Positions 13,577-27,738 are shown, counted from the first letter of the stretch. The stretch: 64,000 bases of DNA from Rachycentron canadum (GCA_038496675.1 CM076653.1:18148271-18212270), one strand, 5' to 3'. The notes: generated from the letters alone by a model not told the origin. A program made the numbers and translations.

Positions 13577-13617
13577 ATGCATGCATATGCAAGTTCCTGC
13601 TTGCATATGCATGCATG
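13576..13617. repeat. perfect inverted repeat, 18-bp arms
   Basis: CATGCATGCATATGCAAG (13576-13593) and its exact complement (13600-13617) flank the six-base loop TTCCTG. It starts on the last base of the preceding hairpin. The arms contain ATGCATATGCA, close to the palindromic POU-dimer site. Confidence 0.9.
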
Positions 13618-13649
13618 AATGAATGAGATGAGTGTGTATGTGCCTACCT

Positions 13650-13652
<3 letters not shown>

Positions 13653-13697
<45 letters not shown>
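13653..13697. repeat. TG microsatellite
   Basis: About 22 TG units, just beyond the double hairpin. A shorter GT tract (13496-13512) lies on its other side. Confidence 0.96.
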
Positions 13698-13699
<2 letters not shown>

Positions 13700-14546
13700 A
13701 CTGTAAAATATCGTTCCTCCATGAGCAACTAGCTCCATAATTATGTTTTGATTATTTGCGAGTACTAAAATAAAACAGCAATTAATCTGTTGATGTAAGA
13801 CAGAAAATAGAAGGACGACGTACATATTAAACAAGCCAGTTTACAGAGCGATGCAACATTAAAACAAAATCACATTTTGAGAATATAATTTGTACAACAC
13901 CCCCCACCCAACTACCACCACCTCCTTTCCCCTCCTCCTCGAAAACCTGATCTGACGCATGCTTAACATACGCATAGGAGTTGACAGCCGTACAGTCACG
14001 TGACACAGCTCAGCCAATCCTGCATTCATTTGAATTTTTTAAGCTGCGTGGTGATGAAGCCACTTGAGCATAAGAAAAGGTGAAGAGGCGACCGAAATAA
14101 CAAACAAATCAGTGCGATACACTGGGTCAGACTCTGCATGTAACATGTTTGTTTATCACATGTCACATCTGGCCGACACTGAGAGGTTTTTGGTTCCAAA
14201 CATGTCTGAGGGGACATATTTAGACACATTTTGTGGACGTCTATTCCCTCACTGCTCCTCATGTCGGTGACAGGGGAGAGTAATCCTATACACAGGCTGC
14301 TATTGTGAAATGAGAAACTAGCCTCCTTCACTGCCAGAGACCAGATGCACCTCTCTCCCTCTCTCTCTCTCTCTGTCCTAATCTGTAAACGACTTAAAGG
14401 AGCCTTATCTCCGGGCTCTTCTGCTTCATTTCATGCTTGATTTACTTTAATTTGTCTGATAGGGCACAAGGATTTGGAAATGGCCCATCTTTCGGTGGAA
14501 AATGTTCTGATTTTTCTCCGGCATTGTTATGTGGAGGTTTTTGACT

Positions 14547-14674
14547 TTTCTCTCCCCCTCTCTCCCTCTCTCACTCCTCCTCCTCTTTCTCCATCTCCAT
14601 CTCTCTCCCACTCTCTCTCATCCCCTCTCTCTCTCTCTTTTCCTCTCTTTCTTTCTCCATCATCTCTCTTTCTT
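14547..14674. repeat. polypyrimidine tract
   Basis: An almost pure C/T stretch of about 125 bases, followed by a G-rich run (14676-14696). Such tracts can form triplex DNA. Confidence 0.85.
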
Positions 14675-17600
14675 TAGGGGGGTGGGAGGGGGGGGTTGAA
14701 TCTTGCTCCAGTGCAACAGTCTGTTTGAGTGCATTTAGATTCAAGCTAACACAGCAGAAACAAGTTTTCCATGAGGTGTGATTTTGTTATGGGCGACGGC
14801 AACACTGGAGTCGTGTTTGCCTTTCAGATCCACGTTGGGCGCAGAGCAGCCGAGTGCTTCAAACCACAAAGATCTTATGTTTAAGTTAAGAGGCGACTGG
14901 CCCTACAGTTTAGCAAGTGGGTGAGCGGTGGGTGCTGATAAAGTTGCTCCACAATGAGGGACGGGGAACGAGCGACATGTCTACAGATGCCTCCAGTTCT
15001 TTTTTTCTGCTGGAGGAACTCAAGTACTTGCATGACTGTCTGGCTGCTCCCTTCACCAAGACATTTTCCCCACTTCTATTTAGTGACTGAATGACAGTAG
15101 AAGCTGTGAGCTATGATTAGAGAGAAGCCCATATCTTACCAGATCCCGAATAATCTCCATCCCTCCCACCAATGAGCAAGGAACAGAGGCGGCATGAAAA
15201 GCCAGAGAAAAAGGGGCAAGGAGAATGGGCAGGTAACCTGTGTGCACAGAGATGTCATACAGCTCCACTGGTCTCCTTTACACACTCAGCATGGCCCCTC
15301 AAAGGCCAAGGAAAAATCTAAATACAGTCAACCTCAGTCACTCTGACTAATCGGAGGGGCGGTGGTCGCAATCAGAGTAGTTTACATTAAAATGTGTGCG
15401 GAAAAAAAGGAATAAAAAGAGAAACCTGCCACGTGAATTAGATCTGTGTTCAACAGTTGAAGTCATTGTCAAGTGCTGGTTACATGACGGCTTTTACAAA
15501 AAAAAAGAAAAGATTTCAATTTCCCACACACACTGACATCAAACGTCACTAACCCCACCTCCAAACACAATGTGCATAAATAAATGGTTAACTACACGCA
15601 CACAAGTACACAGAGCAAGAAACAGGGAGACGATTGAAATTCATCTCACAGCCTGAATTTACTTAACTGCGGGTCTGTGCACGGTGATAAACGGAGTGAT
15701 GATCCGGCAACACGTCTTTATCCATGCTTTGCTTTAATTAACGGCGGCTTGTTTGTTGAAAAGATGATTAATATGCCAATGAAAATTGCATAATTGAATA
15801 CCACAACACTGGCGCAATCAGGGAGGAACATGCCATTTTTTATTAACTTTTTATTATCATTATTATTACTATTATTTGGTATTTTAATTCACTTGACAAG
15901 TGGGCCCCACCCCCCCCACCACATCTACACAGAAAAAAAGATGGTGGTGGAATTGGCGTGACCAGCGGGCCAAGCTGGGCCCAGCTGTTCATCACCAATG
16001 GGAGGCCTTCACATGCAGGGGCACTGTTCAGATATCAATACCTATCAGTGTGAAGGCTGTGTGTGAGTGTGTGTGTGAGAGAAAGAGAGAAAGGGGGGAG
16101 ACAGAGTAGGGGGTTGGGGTTCTGGGAGAGATGTGGCTTTGGTGGGACTGAGTGCATTCCTATGGCCAAAAAAAATAATGTGAGGACACCAAAGTGAATG
16201 AAAGTAAAACAGACATGCAAATGAAACTGAGCTGTATCTCAGGCACTTGCATCCATATTTTAGAGAAAACCTGGAAAATTCATGCATGAAAAAGAACTAC
16301 AAACCAAAGTCCCTCAAATATACTCTGTAGTTTCATTTAAAAAAGGCCAAAAGAAATGAAAAATTCCACATGCGAGTAAGTTTCAGTTGAGCAACCCAGA
16401 GTTTACCCAGTATTATATCCCCTAGCACAGCTTGCACGAGTGTCTCCATGTTAATGTTAAATACACACATCAAATATTCAACCAATTACAATGATACCTC
16501 TTAGAAAAACGTGTGCAGCTACAGCGCCTGGGAGGCGCAATGCAGAACAAACATATTCAGAGAGAATACGTTTGACGCAATGGGTGTCAAGTCCCTGAGG
16601 GCAGAAACACCACCACCAGCCGTGCTTTAAGTCAGCCCCACATTAGCAGCAGCTCTCGTTTTTCTTCTTCTTTGGACTTGTTCATGTGAAATAGTAATCG
16701 CAGTAGAAAGATAGCATTGTGAGTGGACACAAATTCAGTTGAAATGCAGACAAAATGGTTGGAAGTGAATTATCTTATTAAGGGCATTCTCAGTGTGCCA
16801 CATCCCACGTAACCACACAAAACTAGAACTGAATATAGTGACATCTTCCTCAAATGATAAGAACAGTGATTGCATTTTGCCCTATTTTAGATTATATAAC
16901 TAACAAGCATGAAGTTCCTTCATAAAGCCTCTTAGTATAGCGGATCAGTGACTAAATTTGCATCAAGGCGATGCAGCATAGGAGTACAGTGATTTGTCTA
17001 ATCTCTTGTTGCATATTTCATCATTATAATCGCACATTGTGAATTTGTGATTGTGCATGTGTGTGGTTTTGGGGGAGGGTGTTTCCTCTGCACACAGGTG
17101 ATCCACACAGTGAAAAGCCTTCATTAACAGCCTCTTAAGAAATAAATGTATTTGGAAAAAGGCAGACAATGTTTACACATAGCACTTTGATTGCAATTTA
17201 ATTTTACATCACTCAGGACCCAGAACTCACAGAGAGGCTGATGATGGACTTTCATCATCAGTATCAGCAATCTGAGTGTCATTCATGTTTTGTGAGACTT
17301 GTCAGAAGACTTTGAATAAACCCCTGGAGCAGTGAGATAAAACCTTCCTTTTCTTAAAGGAGAATTGCCATGATGCACGTCCAAATTTCTTGATTACAAG
17401 ACGGGGGGGGGAAGAAATAAAACCTTGAATGAAAGCCTGCTCTGAAAGTTTTCAGTTTGCTGATATAACAGTCAAGTGTGTCTATAAGTCTACTTAAAAC
17501 GCTTAGGTATCAGTGGAGACAGCTGCGACACCCTCGTCTTATGATTCTGTCGAGACAGTACACTATCAAACCTTTCATACCGTTCCCAAGCTACATTTCC

Positions 17601-18676
17601 GGTGACAAAAGCTTTGCGAAAGCCTCCTGAAGGATTCATCTATATCCTAATATTTCCAATCCAATTTAACTGGAGCAGCCGGAGTGGTCTGAGCACTAGT
17701 TTACCAATCTTTGCTTTCCAAGACTCTGTGTGCTGAAGGCTTGAGGGGTTCAATCAATGGTGCTTTGATCTCGGCTGGAACCATAATTATTTAACATTGT
17801 TACAAGGATTTCTCTAATCCATCCTACCATTAAATCCCTTTTACACCCTCATCTTCTGCAGCCTAATCTGCATCTGGGTGCTCCGTTTGTCTCTCTCCCT
17901 CATTTCGGCTCGCCCCTCCTTCCTTGACGACACCCTGACTTTATAATGGACTTGGGTGCCGACTTAGAAAATGCCTTGTTTACTGAGAGGAACCTGACTG
18001 AACAGCTCTCAGATGGAGCGTCACTGTTTGAGAAGAAAGTTTTTCTCACTATTTGTACAACAGCTTTGGTCAGCTCGCTTTTGGTTCATTTGGGGCCAAG
18101 CAGTTAAAAGTTTCTGCAACTAAAATGCAAAAATGTGAACAATACTTCATAAAATGTTGATTGCAGTTGGAGGAACTTAATATCTTAATGAGACTCTATA
18201 TCCTTCTTCGTACCACATGTGTTTTTCCTGTTTTCCACCAAGTTTCTTGGGATGAACTGAGGGAATTTCAAAGTTCAGGTGACTCATGCACAAAAGGTTT
18301 AATCCCATCTGCTTATTTCCGTGATTACTTTGACTCCTGACAAAAAGGGCCCACTGTCCTTTTGCAAATATTTGCGTGTCTGTGTTTCACCACGATATAA
18401 ATAGAAGCACGGACAACTGCAAACATTTGTTGAGGCACCTGCCACACTATCGCGGCCATCTGGTCCTCCAGTTCTCCTAGCATGACATATGTGCATTAAA
18501 CCTGAAATGGCTATTGTTTCTTTTTTTCTTTGGAGACTGGAAGAAGACAGATCAGCCACAGACCCTTCTGGGTTGGCTGGAGTCAAAAATGAGATTCAAG
18601 AGTTTTTACATCTGAGCAAAGCTGCGTTTTCAGCTTGTGCATGTTTGATGTCTTGAAAAAAAAAAAAAAATTCAGG

Positions 18677-18678
<2 letters not shown>

Positions 18679-18731
<53 letters not shown>
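18679..18731. repeat. TG microsatellite
   Basis: About 26 TG units, preceded by a poly-A run (18656-18670). Confidence 0.97.
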
Positions 18732-18732
<1 letters not shown>

Positions 18733-21700
18733 GGGAGGGGGTGTAGGGGGGTTCTCTTTGCTTGTGCTACGTCTGTGTCTGACCATCAGGTATATTCTCA
18801 GATGGCCACTCCTTCGGCTGACCCCTGCCTCACCCTGGCAGATACCCAACTGGCACTGAGAGCTGAGCAAGCTGGGCCACGCTGGCCGTCAGGGACAGCC
18901 AAGAGATTTGTGGACAAGGTGATCATATCACTTCAGTTACCACTCTGTCACACTCATCTCCCCTTTCTGCATCTCTTCTGTTGCTGTGTGCCTTATGCAC
19001 ATAGTGTATGTGCTGCAATATCTTAGATCTTGATGTCTATGTGTAAGATGCTGATGTAGCAACATACAGTCATTTTGTTTTTTGAGGTTTTATGAGACTT
19101 TTGGCAGCAAAGCTGAGATCTATGTTAGTGTGAGTCACTGTACAAAGTCACATTTTCACGTGTGCTTTTATTTATATAGACATAATTGAAGAACTGGAAC
19201 CCAATAAGTAAGTAAGTGAGTTCTGTTTGTGGAAGATTTCTTGTTAGTCAAATGTTGTCTCTAATGTATTAAACTCCAGCACCATCATATTGTAGTTTCA
19301 TTGCACTTTTTCCAGGTTGGAAAAAGAAATGTTCAAATGGTTAGTTATACAGCTGAGTTCACAGGCTCAGTTATACTTATAGAGAGCCCTTTTAATAATT
19401 CTTAACACTCTGGTGGACAATAAAGCTGTATTGCACAGTATTCTGTGAGAAATTGTTAAAAACAATTGACGTGACAAAAAACTCTGGCTAATACTCCTGC
19501 AAATAAATAGACTACATACATGCAGACATAATTTTACAAAGGGGTCGTCACACGATACGCTGAAGCTGTATTGTATTATTCTATTTGTGAGTAAGAGAGT
19601 CTCACAAAGTCTTGTTGAGCCCAAAAACCTATTAAAGCTGAGTTTACTCATTTGTACATGTTGCACTGCAATAGATTCTTTATAGCCAGTGTAGCATTCA
19701 TCAGTTATAATAATAATTGTAATCAGGCAAAGTTCATCATCTCATCAGGCTGAGATAAGAGATGCTTCTATGTTTAAGGGCCAAGTCTCTAATCTTGTTT
19801 CAGTGTTCACTAGATTATAACAGCAGATTAGCAAATGCAAAAATGAATATCACTACAAACAAAACAGTACTTTACAGACTAGACGCTTTTAGTGGAAATG
19901 GCAGCACTCGTAACGAACCCTGGATTTTCATGACTTTCATAAGGAGGTGTGGTTTACATGAGCAAGCATTTAGATAAGGATGAGAACAAGTTCATTAGCG
20001 GAGTTAGCTAGCTAACACACACCATTCCCAATTAGCCTAGAGGAGAGCAAGAGTGGGAGAGAATGAGAGAGGCAGAGTCAGATTCCTATCACTGCCAGTC
20101 CATGAAAATGAATAGAATAGCATGACACGCTATCTCCCACATCAGCGGCTGATTGCAAAACATCCGTGACGAGAAATGAACATGAGACAGAAGATCAGTG
20201 TGCAGATTTGCTTAAGGACATACTTGTGAAGACGTAGGGAGAGAAAAGGAACTCGCTGGGTGTTCCACATCAGAGACCCAGCACTCCGAACAACAGAGAA
20301 GAGCCAGCTATCAGATTAATAGTGAGTCATTCAGTGTGGATCTCTGCTGTTCCAGAAAGAAAGACAATCAGAGAACAGGGGGCAATCGCGGACAGCACTT
20401 GACATGAGTTACTAAAGTGGAGATGAAATGCAGGGACAAAAAAAAAAGTTCAATTACAGGATGTAGATTGTAAAGGCTTTTGTTGTTACTCAGCAAAAGG
20501 GAAACGGTATGGAGGTGCTTCAATAGAATCACCAAAGCAGGTGGGCATGTTCCGAGTTAGCCCACCTCATTAAAAGGCTTCACTCTCTTTTTATGTAACG
20601 GCCATTACACATCCTATTCAGATGCACACACGCAGTGATTAAAAATTATCTGTTGGTGATCATAATCACACCTGCTTAAACTTAAGCCAAAGAATAACAA
20701 AGAACTTTTGAATGCTGAACTATCAGAACATTTACAAAGAGATTAAAGGGGAGACAGTCTCAAACTAAATAAATTTGCTTTTAATCGCTTTGAACAGGAA
20801 GTCATGTCATTTCAAATGTTCCTATCTGATTGTCTGATTCCCCTCTTTATTCAAATTATAACATGCCCATCTGACTTTTCCAGCACAATGGGAAAAATTA
20901 AAAAGGGAAATGACCTTTCATGGCAGCCATGATGGGAGAGTGAATGGCATTATTATGCGCCAAGATTAATTTCTGCCCACTCTATGCTGCCCATTGAGAA
21001 AACAGAGGAGGGGCATGAATGCCTCAGTGTAAGTCACTCACTAATTGGTTTGTCTATCATAGAGGTGTCGAGAAACTTGCATGAATGGTAACATGTTGAC
21101 GAACATGCGCAAACACAGTCCACATGTGAAAGCATGTGTCTTTAAGTTGGATTCAGCCTTGTGCCAAGTGTCTCACCTCTCAGTTTGTAATACAGTAGAA
21201 ATTAGCACACAGTGCTCAGACTGGATGTCATTTGATAAGTCAGAACCACTCAGGCTGTAGTTTAGTAAAACATGAAACGGACATCATGTCTCACATCACC
21301 TCCTCTGCAGTTCAGTCATCCTCAGTGTATGCGAGAGACACTTTACTCCCATAAAACTCAAGTTTCCCTCCTCTCTCTCCCTCCGCTGCCTGTCCAGCAG
21401 CGAGTTTCTGAGCCTCTAATTCTCATTCTGATGGCTAAGTAGAAGGGGGAAGCATAATTACAGTCAGTCATACATCTACTCACGCTACATCCATCCCCCC
21501 TTTTCAAAGGAGTATTTTTAAGCTCAGCATTTTCTCGCCCAAAAGGGCCTTTTTCCGTATGTGATGCCTTCTTTTTGTCATGGCCCCCATAGTTCTGAGC
21601 TGACCCCCTCAGCCCTGTCTCCTGACTGATCACAGTGATGGTTTATTACTGTCGTCCCAGCGCTCTTATCTTTAGCCAGCAATGCTCATTTCCTTCCCCA

Positions 21701-21841
21701 GATTTAAATGCAAATGTGAAATTTAATGATAAATGCATTATCTGATAGGTGCGATAACACTGATTCACTGTCAGTATAAAATACACACCCCGGGGGGCTT
21801 CAAGCTAGCAAGCACAACTTGCCCAAATCCACTTTTTTCTC

Positions 21842-21845
<4 letters not shown>

Positions 21846-21880
<35 letters not shown>

Positions 21881-21913
21881 TTCTTTTTTCTCTTTTTTTT
21901 TTTTTTTTTTTTT
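21846..21913. repeat. CT tract and poly-T
   Basis: About 15 CT units followed by a T-rich run of about 22 bases. Confidence 0.9.
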
Positions 21914-22448
21914 ACAAACGCATGTACCTGCAACAAATTCTTGAGGTCATTTTACGCATTAAAAGGAATCATTTTTTGTGTGTTCAGCAGTGTAGGTGGA
22001 GGCTATTGCTGAGCAGTAATTGCTGTGCAACAGTCTTGTTCAATGTATTATCCATCACTTTGATGAAGTTACTTTGAGGAGAAGGGCAAAGGAGGATAAC
22101 AATGTAAGCTACATCTGCATCGCATTATAGGATTCTTTAAAAAATAAACCTGCATTTTTGAGCAAGCAGTTATTGGTAATGTGGTACTGTAAACTGACTG
22201 GTGGGCACACATACAGTTAAAGTTATATTGCATACAGACCTCTGACTCATTTGTCCCTCTGTAGTTGCCATACAGGACATAATGTTTCTTATTTTTGAAC
22301 CAAAGGTGTCCATAAATGTCCTGTTGCTCCTTTTCTATTCAATGCCCTATCTCAAACTAAGAAACATGCATTGCTGTTAAGTTACAATAGCTCTGTCTGA
22401 TGGCTCGTGGAGGATGTCTAGGAAAGTAATATAAGGGCTTGTCCTTAC

Positions 22449-22550
22449 TTGGACCATCCCATTCATCCGGCCCCACTGCGGCATGCCTGGTCTTCTCGCT
22501 CTGCCCGTCCATCTCCGACTCTCCTGCTTCTCGGTTGCCATCTTCCTCTC
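22449..22550 (-). CDS. zfpm2: zfpm2 (FOG2) coding exon 3
   Basis: The exon encodes residues 67-100 and the first base of 101, running from GEEDGNREAGESEMDGQSEK to PDEWDGP. The QSEK and DEWDGP blocks match the corresponding ZFPM2 exon, and the number of codons is the same as I recall for the human exon. The middle part (TRHAAVG) is the divergent segment. The acceptor TTTCTGCCTTGCAG at 22551 is strong; the donor is CCAA followed by GTAAGG at 22448. Phase is 1 at both ends and the length is 102 nt, so this exon too is frame-neutral. It supplies an acidic, probably disordered stretch just before the PR domain. The gap-containing intron 2 lies upstream and intron 3 downstream in transcription. Confidence 0.94.
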
Positions 22551-23674
22551 CTGCAAGGCAGAAAGAATTAAGTTCCATAAGGCACACAAGACACGAAGTG
22601 AGTAGCACTCAATCCAAATTTAATGTTCAAGACACCTAATTTAATTAAGCACTGCGCTGTGGACTGTGCTGCCCTTCCAAAGGGCCTATTCTGATGGACT
22701 TGGGATATTATTCCACCTAGAATCTTTCAGCTTTACAACTGAATGTGTGTGTTGTAATCAGATGTGTTGCAAGCTATTGTGAATGCGTGTTTTTGTGTAT
22801 ATGTCGTTCTTCACATGTGCGTCTGCTGTGAGCTCACCAGGTCCAGCTGCACACTTTTATGTAAAAGGCGTTCCCATGAGCGCTGGCAGGAACAGGAGGA
22901 AGCTCCATGGAACAGGAAGGAAAGCAACGTGTGGGAGAGAGGTGGCTATTTATTACTGTTTGATCTATTGTGGAGTGAGCGAGAATGTGTGTTATAGGAT
23001 GTAGGACTGATTTACAGTCTTGGGGGCTCACATAGAACATGTTAAGGGGTATTTGGGTATCCCTCTCCCTGGATGTAAGTGCTTAAAGACCTTGTTAAAC
23101 AGGCTCCGCCTCTGAGTGTGCAGCTGTAACACTGACGGCAGTGGTTGTTGAGCACTCTTAGATGGACTTATTTTTTGCATGCATGTCTACAGTAAGCACA
23201 GCTTGTACTCAAAGTTTATAGGCACATAAATCAGTGATTCGTAGGTGCCCCCAGTGTGGTGCTCTAAATAAATCCACTGTGGCTGACACAGTGGTTGCAC
23301 AGAGTGTCTCTCCAAACTCGGGCAAACCTGCTTGGGGGGATGTAGTGGTAGTTGATGGTTTGTGGAGGAACATTTCTTTCACTTTTGTCACCATATCGTT
23401 TTCATCCCTTTGATGTTTTAAACCCAATAGTGAACGGTCAAGGACAGGCCTGGATTACTACAATGGATTACTACACTTCATACATTCTACAAGAAGAAAA
23501 AGTGCTGGATGTGTGGATCTATAATATTTTGGGATGACAAAGACAATATATTTTTAAGGTGTGGTTAAGATAGTGCATATTCATAAGGAACCACATCTTA
23601 CCTACCACCAAATATGATAAGGCATACTGTACATGCATGCTGTTGCCATGTGGTTGTTTACCACATCTGTGTCC

Positions 23675-24070
23675 NNNNNNNNNNNNNNNNNNNNNNNNNN
23701 NNNNNNNNNNNNNNNNNNNNNNNNNNNNNNNNNNNNNNNNNNNNNNNNNNNNNNNNNNNNNNNNNNNNNNNNNNNNNNNNNNNNNNNNNNNNNNNNNNNN
23801 NNNNNNNNNNNNNNNNNNNNNNNNNNNNNNNNNNNNNNNNNNNNNNNNNNNNNNNNNNNNNNNNNNNNNNNNNNNNNNNNNNNNNNNNNNNNNNNNNNNN
23901 NNNNNNNNNNNNNNNNNNNNNNNNNNNNNNNNNNNNNNNNNNNNNNNNNNNNNNNNNNNNNNNNNNNNNNNNNNNNNNNNNNNNNNNNNNNNNNNNNNNN
24001 NNNNNNNNNNNNNNNNNNNNNNNNNNNNNNNNNNNNNNNNNNNNNNNNNNNNNNNNNNNNNNNNNNNNNN
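23675..24070. other. assembly gap (396 N)
   Basis: There are 396 consecutive undetermined bases inside zfpm2 intron 2. Apparent open frames crossing it (between 23519 and 24222) are artefacts of the N run. The real length is unknown. Confidence 0.99.
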
Positions 24071-27000
24071 CACCCCTCCTCCCCTCCCAGAAAACATTTC
24101 AGAGTGTTAGTTATCACATTTCCAGTGACAACTGCCACGGGACACACACTACTTCACTCCAGCGCCGTCCGTCCTCAGTTAGGTTAATCTCCAGATCAAG
24201 CACACACACCATGCTTGTTTAGCTTTTTTTGACATGGCTCACTTCAAAGAAGGTAGCAAACATTGCCAAAAGGATGTCAGCTTTCTGCCTCGCTCTAAAA
24301 GAGGAGATGTATACGAAGGAAAAAGTGATACTGAAGGGAAGTCTGCAGAAATGTCCTACTTACAGTACATGAGGTCATTATGACCCAGTTTTGCTTATGC
24401 AAGTGTCTGCTTGGGCTGGCGATTTCTCTCCCCACTGCTCCTCTCTCCCAGTACATTATCAGGGAGCCCACTCAACTAAATTCCCCCACTATTTATTGTT
24501 GGGTCTGGAGAACCTCTTTAGCATACTAGGCTCGTATTATGACGAGGATAACAAAGGCGTATATCAACAGTTCCTTCCAATGGAGCGGAGTTTAAAAAAA
24601 GCTGGCAAGATAACATTAAAGGCACTACCTTGATCTCAGGCGAACATGTTAAGCCCTGTAACGAAACGTATTGGAAGTGTTTAATTACAGCCCGGGAAAT
24701 GAAGCTACAAGATGATTCCTTAATTAAGCAGTGATTAAGGATTTTCTGCCGTCTATCTAACACAGTTTGCAATGCATTTTAAACACAATCGCCCAGGCAA
24801 CCTCACAAGGGAACAATGTCACAGGGCTTTGATGAAGTTTCCTGCACAAATGTCACTAGGAAAAAGCAGAGCAGGGGAAGAAGTGCTGGAGCAGCACTCG
24901 TTTCCTTACAGTGCAGTCTGATAAAACCTGGAATACAAGGAGTATGGAGACCTACTTTTATGGTTTTATAGGAATTTTGACCTCTCTGATATAAAAATAA
25001 ATGGATTGGGGTGCTCCATTTCATTCACAAAGGTCCACTACAAGAAATAGAGACTGTTTTATCATTTGAATGGAAACCCTCTGCAGTCTTATCAAGGGAG
25101 ACAGATTGTCAATGATCATCCTGTACATTATCATCTAGATCATAATTTACATCTGGCTTAGGATCCTTTCCCTGTGCAATCAAATGGAGATACTTAAGGT
25201 TGAGCGAGGGATGGCTGAGGAGAACAGAAGGGACGGGGAGGGCTGGGGAGGCGAGGCAGCCTGCTGGGTGCAGGGTTGGCGGGCATGCAAGAGGAGCCAG
25301 TGAGCTGTTAAAATCAGCCCTATCGCTGCTCTATCAAAGGACAGCTCTCTAGCCAAATCGCAGTCACACGCAGCGTGCCACACATTCAGGTCAATAAGCT
25401 TATAGGTGATTTACACAAACAATTCCTCCAGCAAGGTAGCAACAAAGTCATATTGGCTTTTTCTCTCCCTTTTAGCATTGTCTCTGCCAAAGAAGCCCTT
25501 GAAAATGTCAATCTCGCATGTGTGTGAATTTAAGGAGCTCTGAGAGCTCTAATCCTGACCACCGAGTCTAGAGACAGGTCGCAATTTCTGCAAAATGGAG
25601 TATAAGTAGTTTTAAGTCTTCATATGGGATTGCACAGTTCTGTATGTTACTGAATTCTAGACTCGATGACTTTAACCCACTGCCACTTTTCTAAACCCAT
25701 CACAATCTCGCTAGTGTTACAGCTTGTAATGATTTGCAGAATGTAATATTAGGGGGGATGCCTGCCGTCCCCCCAGCAGTGGTAGTGCTCGTCAGTTGAT
25801 ATTGCATATTTGGTTGTTGATGCAGATTATGCTGCAACAGATAAAGTGAATTCCAGGAAGCAACCTTTTTCAACAAAGTCAAGCATAGCTGTAAGACTTC
25901 TCTGCTATCTGAAAAATAGGTTTGAATTGCATGCAATTTGTGGCAGGCAGAGCACTCCAACGGAGGGAAGCTATTAGTGAAATGCCTTGCCACTGTCTCT
26001 TTAAATGCCAATAAATTCCCATCATTACAGAATCTGGCAGTTTTCCTCCCTGTCTGCAGCCTGGGTCTTTATCTCGCTCTGCCTCAGTCTCTGAGCATGT
26101 AGATCTGGCCCAGTTAGATTGTCATACTTAACAAACATTAATGATTAATTTCCTCCACTGAGTCAAATGGGGCTAAAGGGATGACTCGATTCATCTTATC
26201 GCACCACAAATTAGCATTTCCCCATATTCTCCAGCATCAACTGTGCATTAAAATTCCACATTTACCATTCTGGGCAGTGGCAGCTGTGGCGAAAGTGCCA
26301 TGGAGATCTTCCTCCTCTGTTGCTGAAGATTCTGATTACTTCTGTGTTACACAAAGAGCAGCATAATTAATTCTGCAATTTCTGTTTGTTACTGTACGTC
26401 TCTGACTGTTGCAGTTCAAATTACCCACTGAGAGGTTATTCGAAGGGTCAAGGTGGGTTTGTTATTTGCAGTGTTGAGTCCCTAGCTATAGAGTCTTGAG
26501 CTTTCACTTGTCACTTCTACTGTGATAAAATGTTTTTGCCTACACTGTAATTCTGTAATTTGAGAGGAACAGTGCAGAGGAGTGCAAATGTTCACGTCTA
26601 GTTGCCCTTGATGCATCAAGACACTCACTCACTGAACAGCATCAGAATCAAGCAGTTGGAGCTGATATTTTTTAGATAATGTAACTTAAGAAAAAGATTA
26701 TTTTACATCTAGGAAATGAAACACATGAAATGACATGTAAATTTACTGTCAGAGCTAACTAAGGAAGTCATTTGTCATCACACAACACTTGGAACACAGA
26801 AAGGGAACAGCTTGTGGCAACACCCTGTGCTGAACTTCACTGATAGCCAACAATAAAAGAGGGGGTGAAACAGCAAGGTGAAATTTCACAATTTCAGTAA
26901 AAAAAAAAATAAAAAAAATCAGTTTATATAAAAAAGGTATCTTTCCTACAATTATGGAGTCAGGTGTGTCAATAGAGAATAAATCTTTGCTTTGGAGTCA

Positions 27001-27431
27001 GCGTGTTCATCTTCACAAGCAGAGCTCCATAAACGTGGAACTGACCGAGCAGGAGAAGTTGTTTGAGGTAAGATTCTGTTTTAATCACAAGGGAAAGCCA
27101 AGGTTATTTCTTTAGATATGTGGCTTTTTTCCACACAAAGCTCTTCATAGGTAAGCAGACCCCCTCTCCCACCCCTCCCCTCTAATTCCATGTGTATTAA
27201 ATCAGTGGTCCTTCTCTCTGGGGCTCTGCTCTACCAAGCTGCTTCTTTTCACAGCCATGACGTTGAGTGTCACTGAGAAAGGACATTTCTTTTCATTCAC
27301 TGTAACTGCAATAGTTCAAGCCTGCACAATTTCGGGTTGGCTGTTATTAATAATATTTATCAATGGTTCCCAAACTCCAGGCTCATTCATTTCATAATCA
27401 GCTATATTCAAAATTATATGCAGCAAGCAGC

Positions 27432-27738
27432 ATCATCAATTCATCATCAAAATGTACTTTAAACAACAAAAGTAAAAGCAGAATAGAGCCTTTCAGAGTT
27501 CTACTGCATTCTTATTATAATATTGGGTTTAGGTAACTGATACACTGACATATAAGCAGCATTTTGATGTTGAAGTGTTGTTGGGGTTAATTGTAACATC
27601 TATAAAAAAAACATCACATATCATATGTTTGAAGTTGAAGTTTAAATTAGAGTAAAGTGGGAATACTGAAGTAAAGTGATGTACAAACTGTATTCAAGCA
27701 CAGTGCTTGAGTAAATGTTCTTTGATGATTTCCACTGA
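27432..27738 (-). mobile_element. degenerate element, AGTAACTAAGTAC family, minus orientation
   Basis: Blocks ATCAAAATGTACTTTAAA, AAAAGTAAAAGC, GAGCCTTTCAGAGT, ATAAGCAGCATTTTGATGTT and the terminal AGTGCTTGAGTAAATGTTCT match, in inverted orientation, the family seen at 55078-55534. The end near 27738 (TTTCCACTGAG) fits the family terminus. It is non-coding and diverged. Confidence 0.7.

Larger units (their letters stand above)
6401..22448 (-). other. zfpm2: zfpm2 intron 3
   Basis: This 16,048-base intron separates exons 3 and 4. It contains two degenerate non-autonomous mobile elements (9530-9984 and 11514-12095), G-rich DNA able to form quadruplexes (11110-11323), a pair of perfect hairpins (13541-13617), polypyrimidine tracts (14547-14674 and 21846-21913) and several TG repeats. 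The rest is unique-looking intronic sequence in which I see no gene. Confidence 0.88.

Noticed and set aside
23519..24222. Five open frames of 157-202 codons
   Set aside because: They exist only because the 396-base N gap contains no stop codons.
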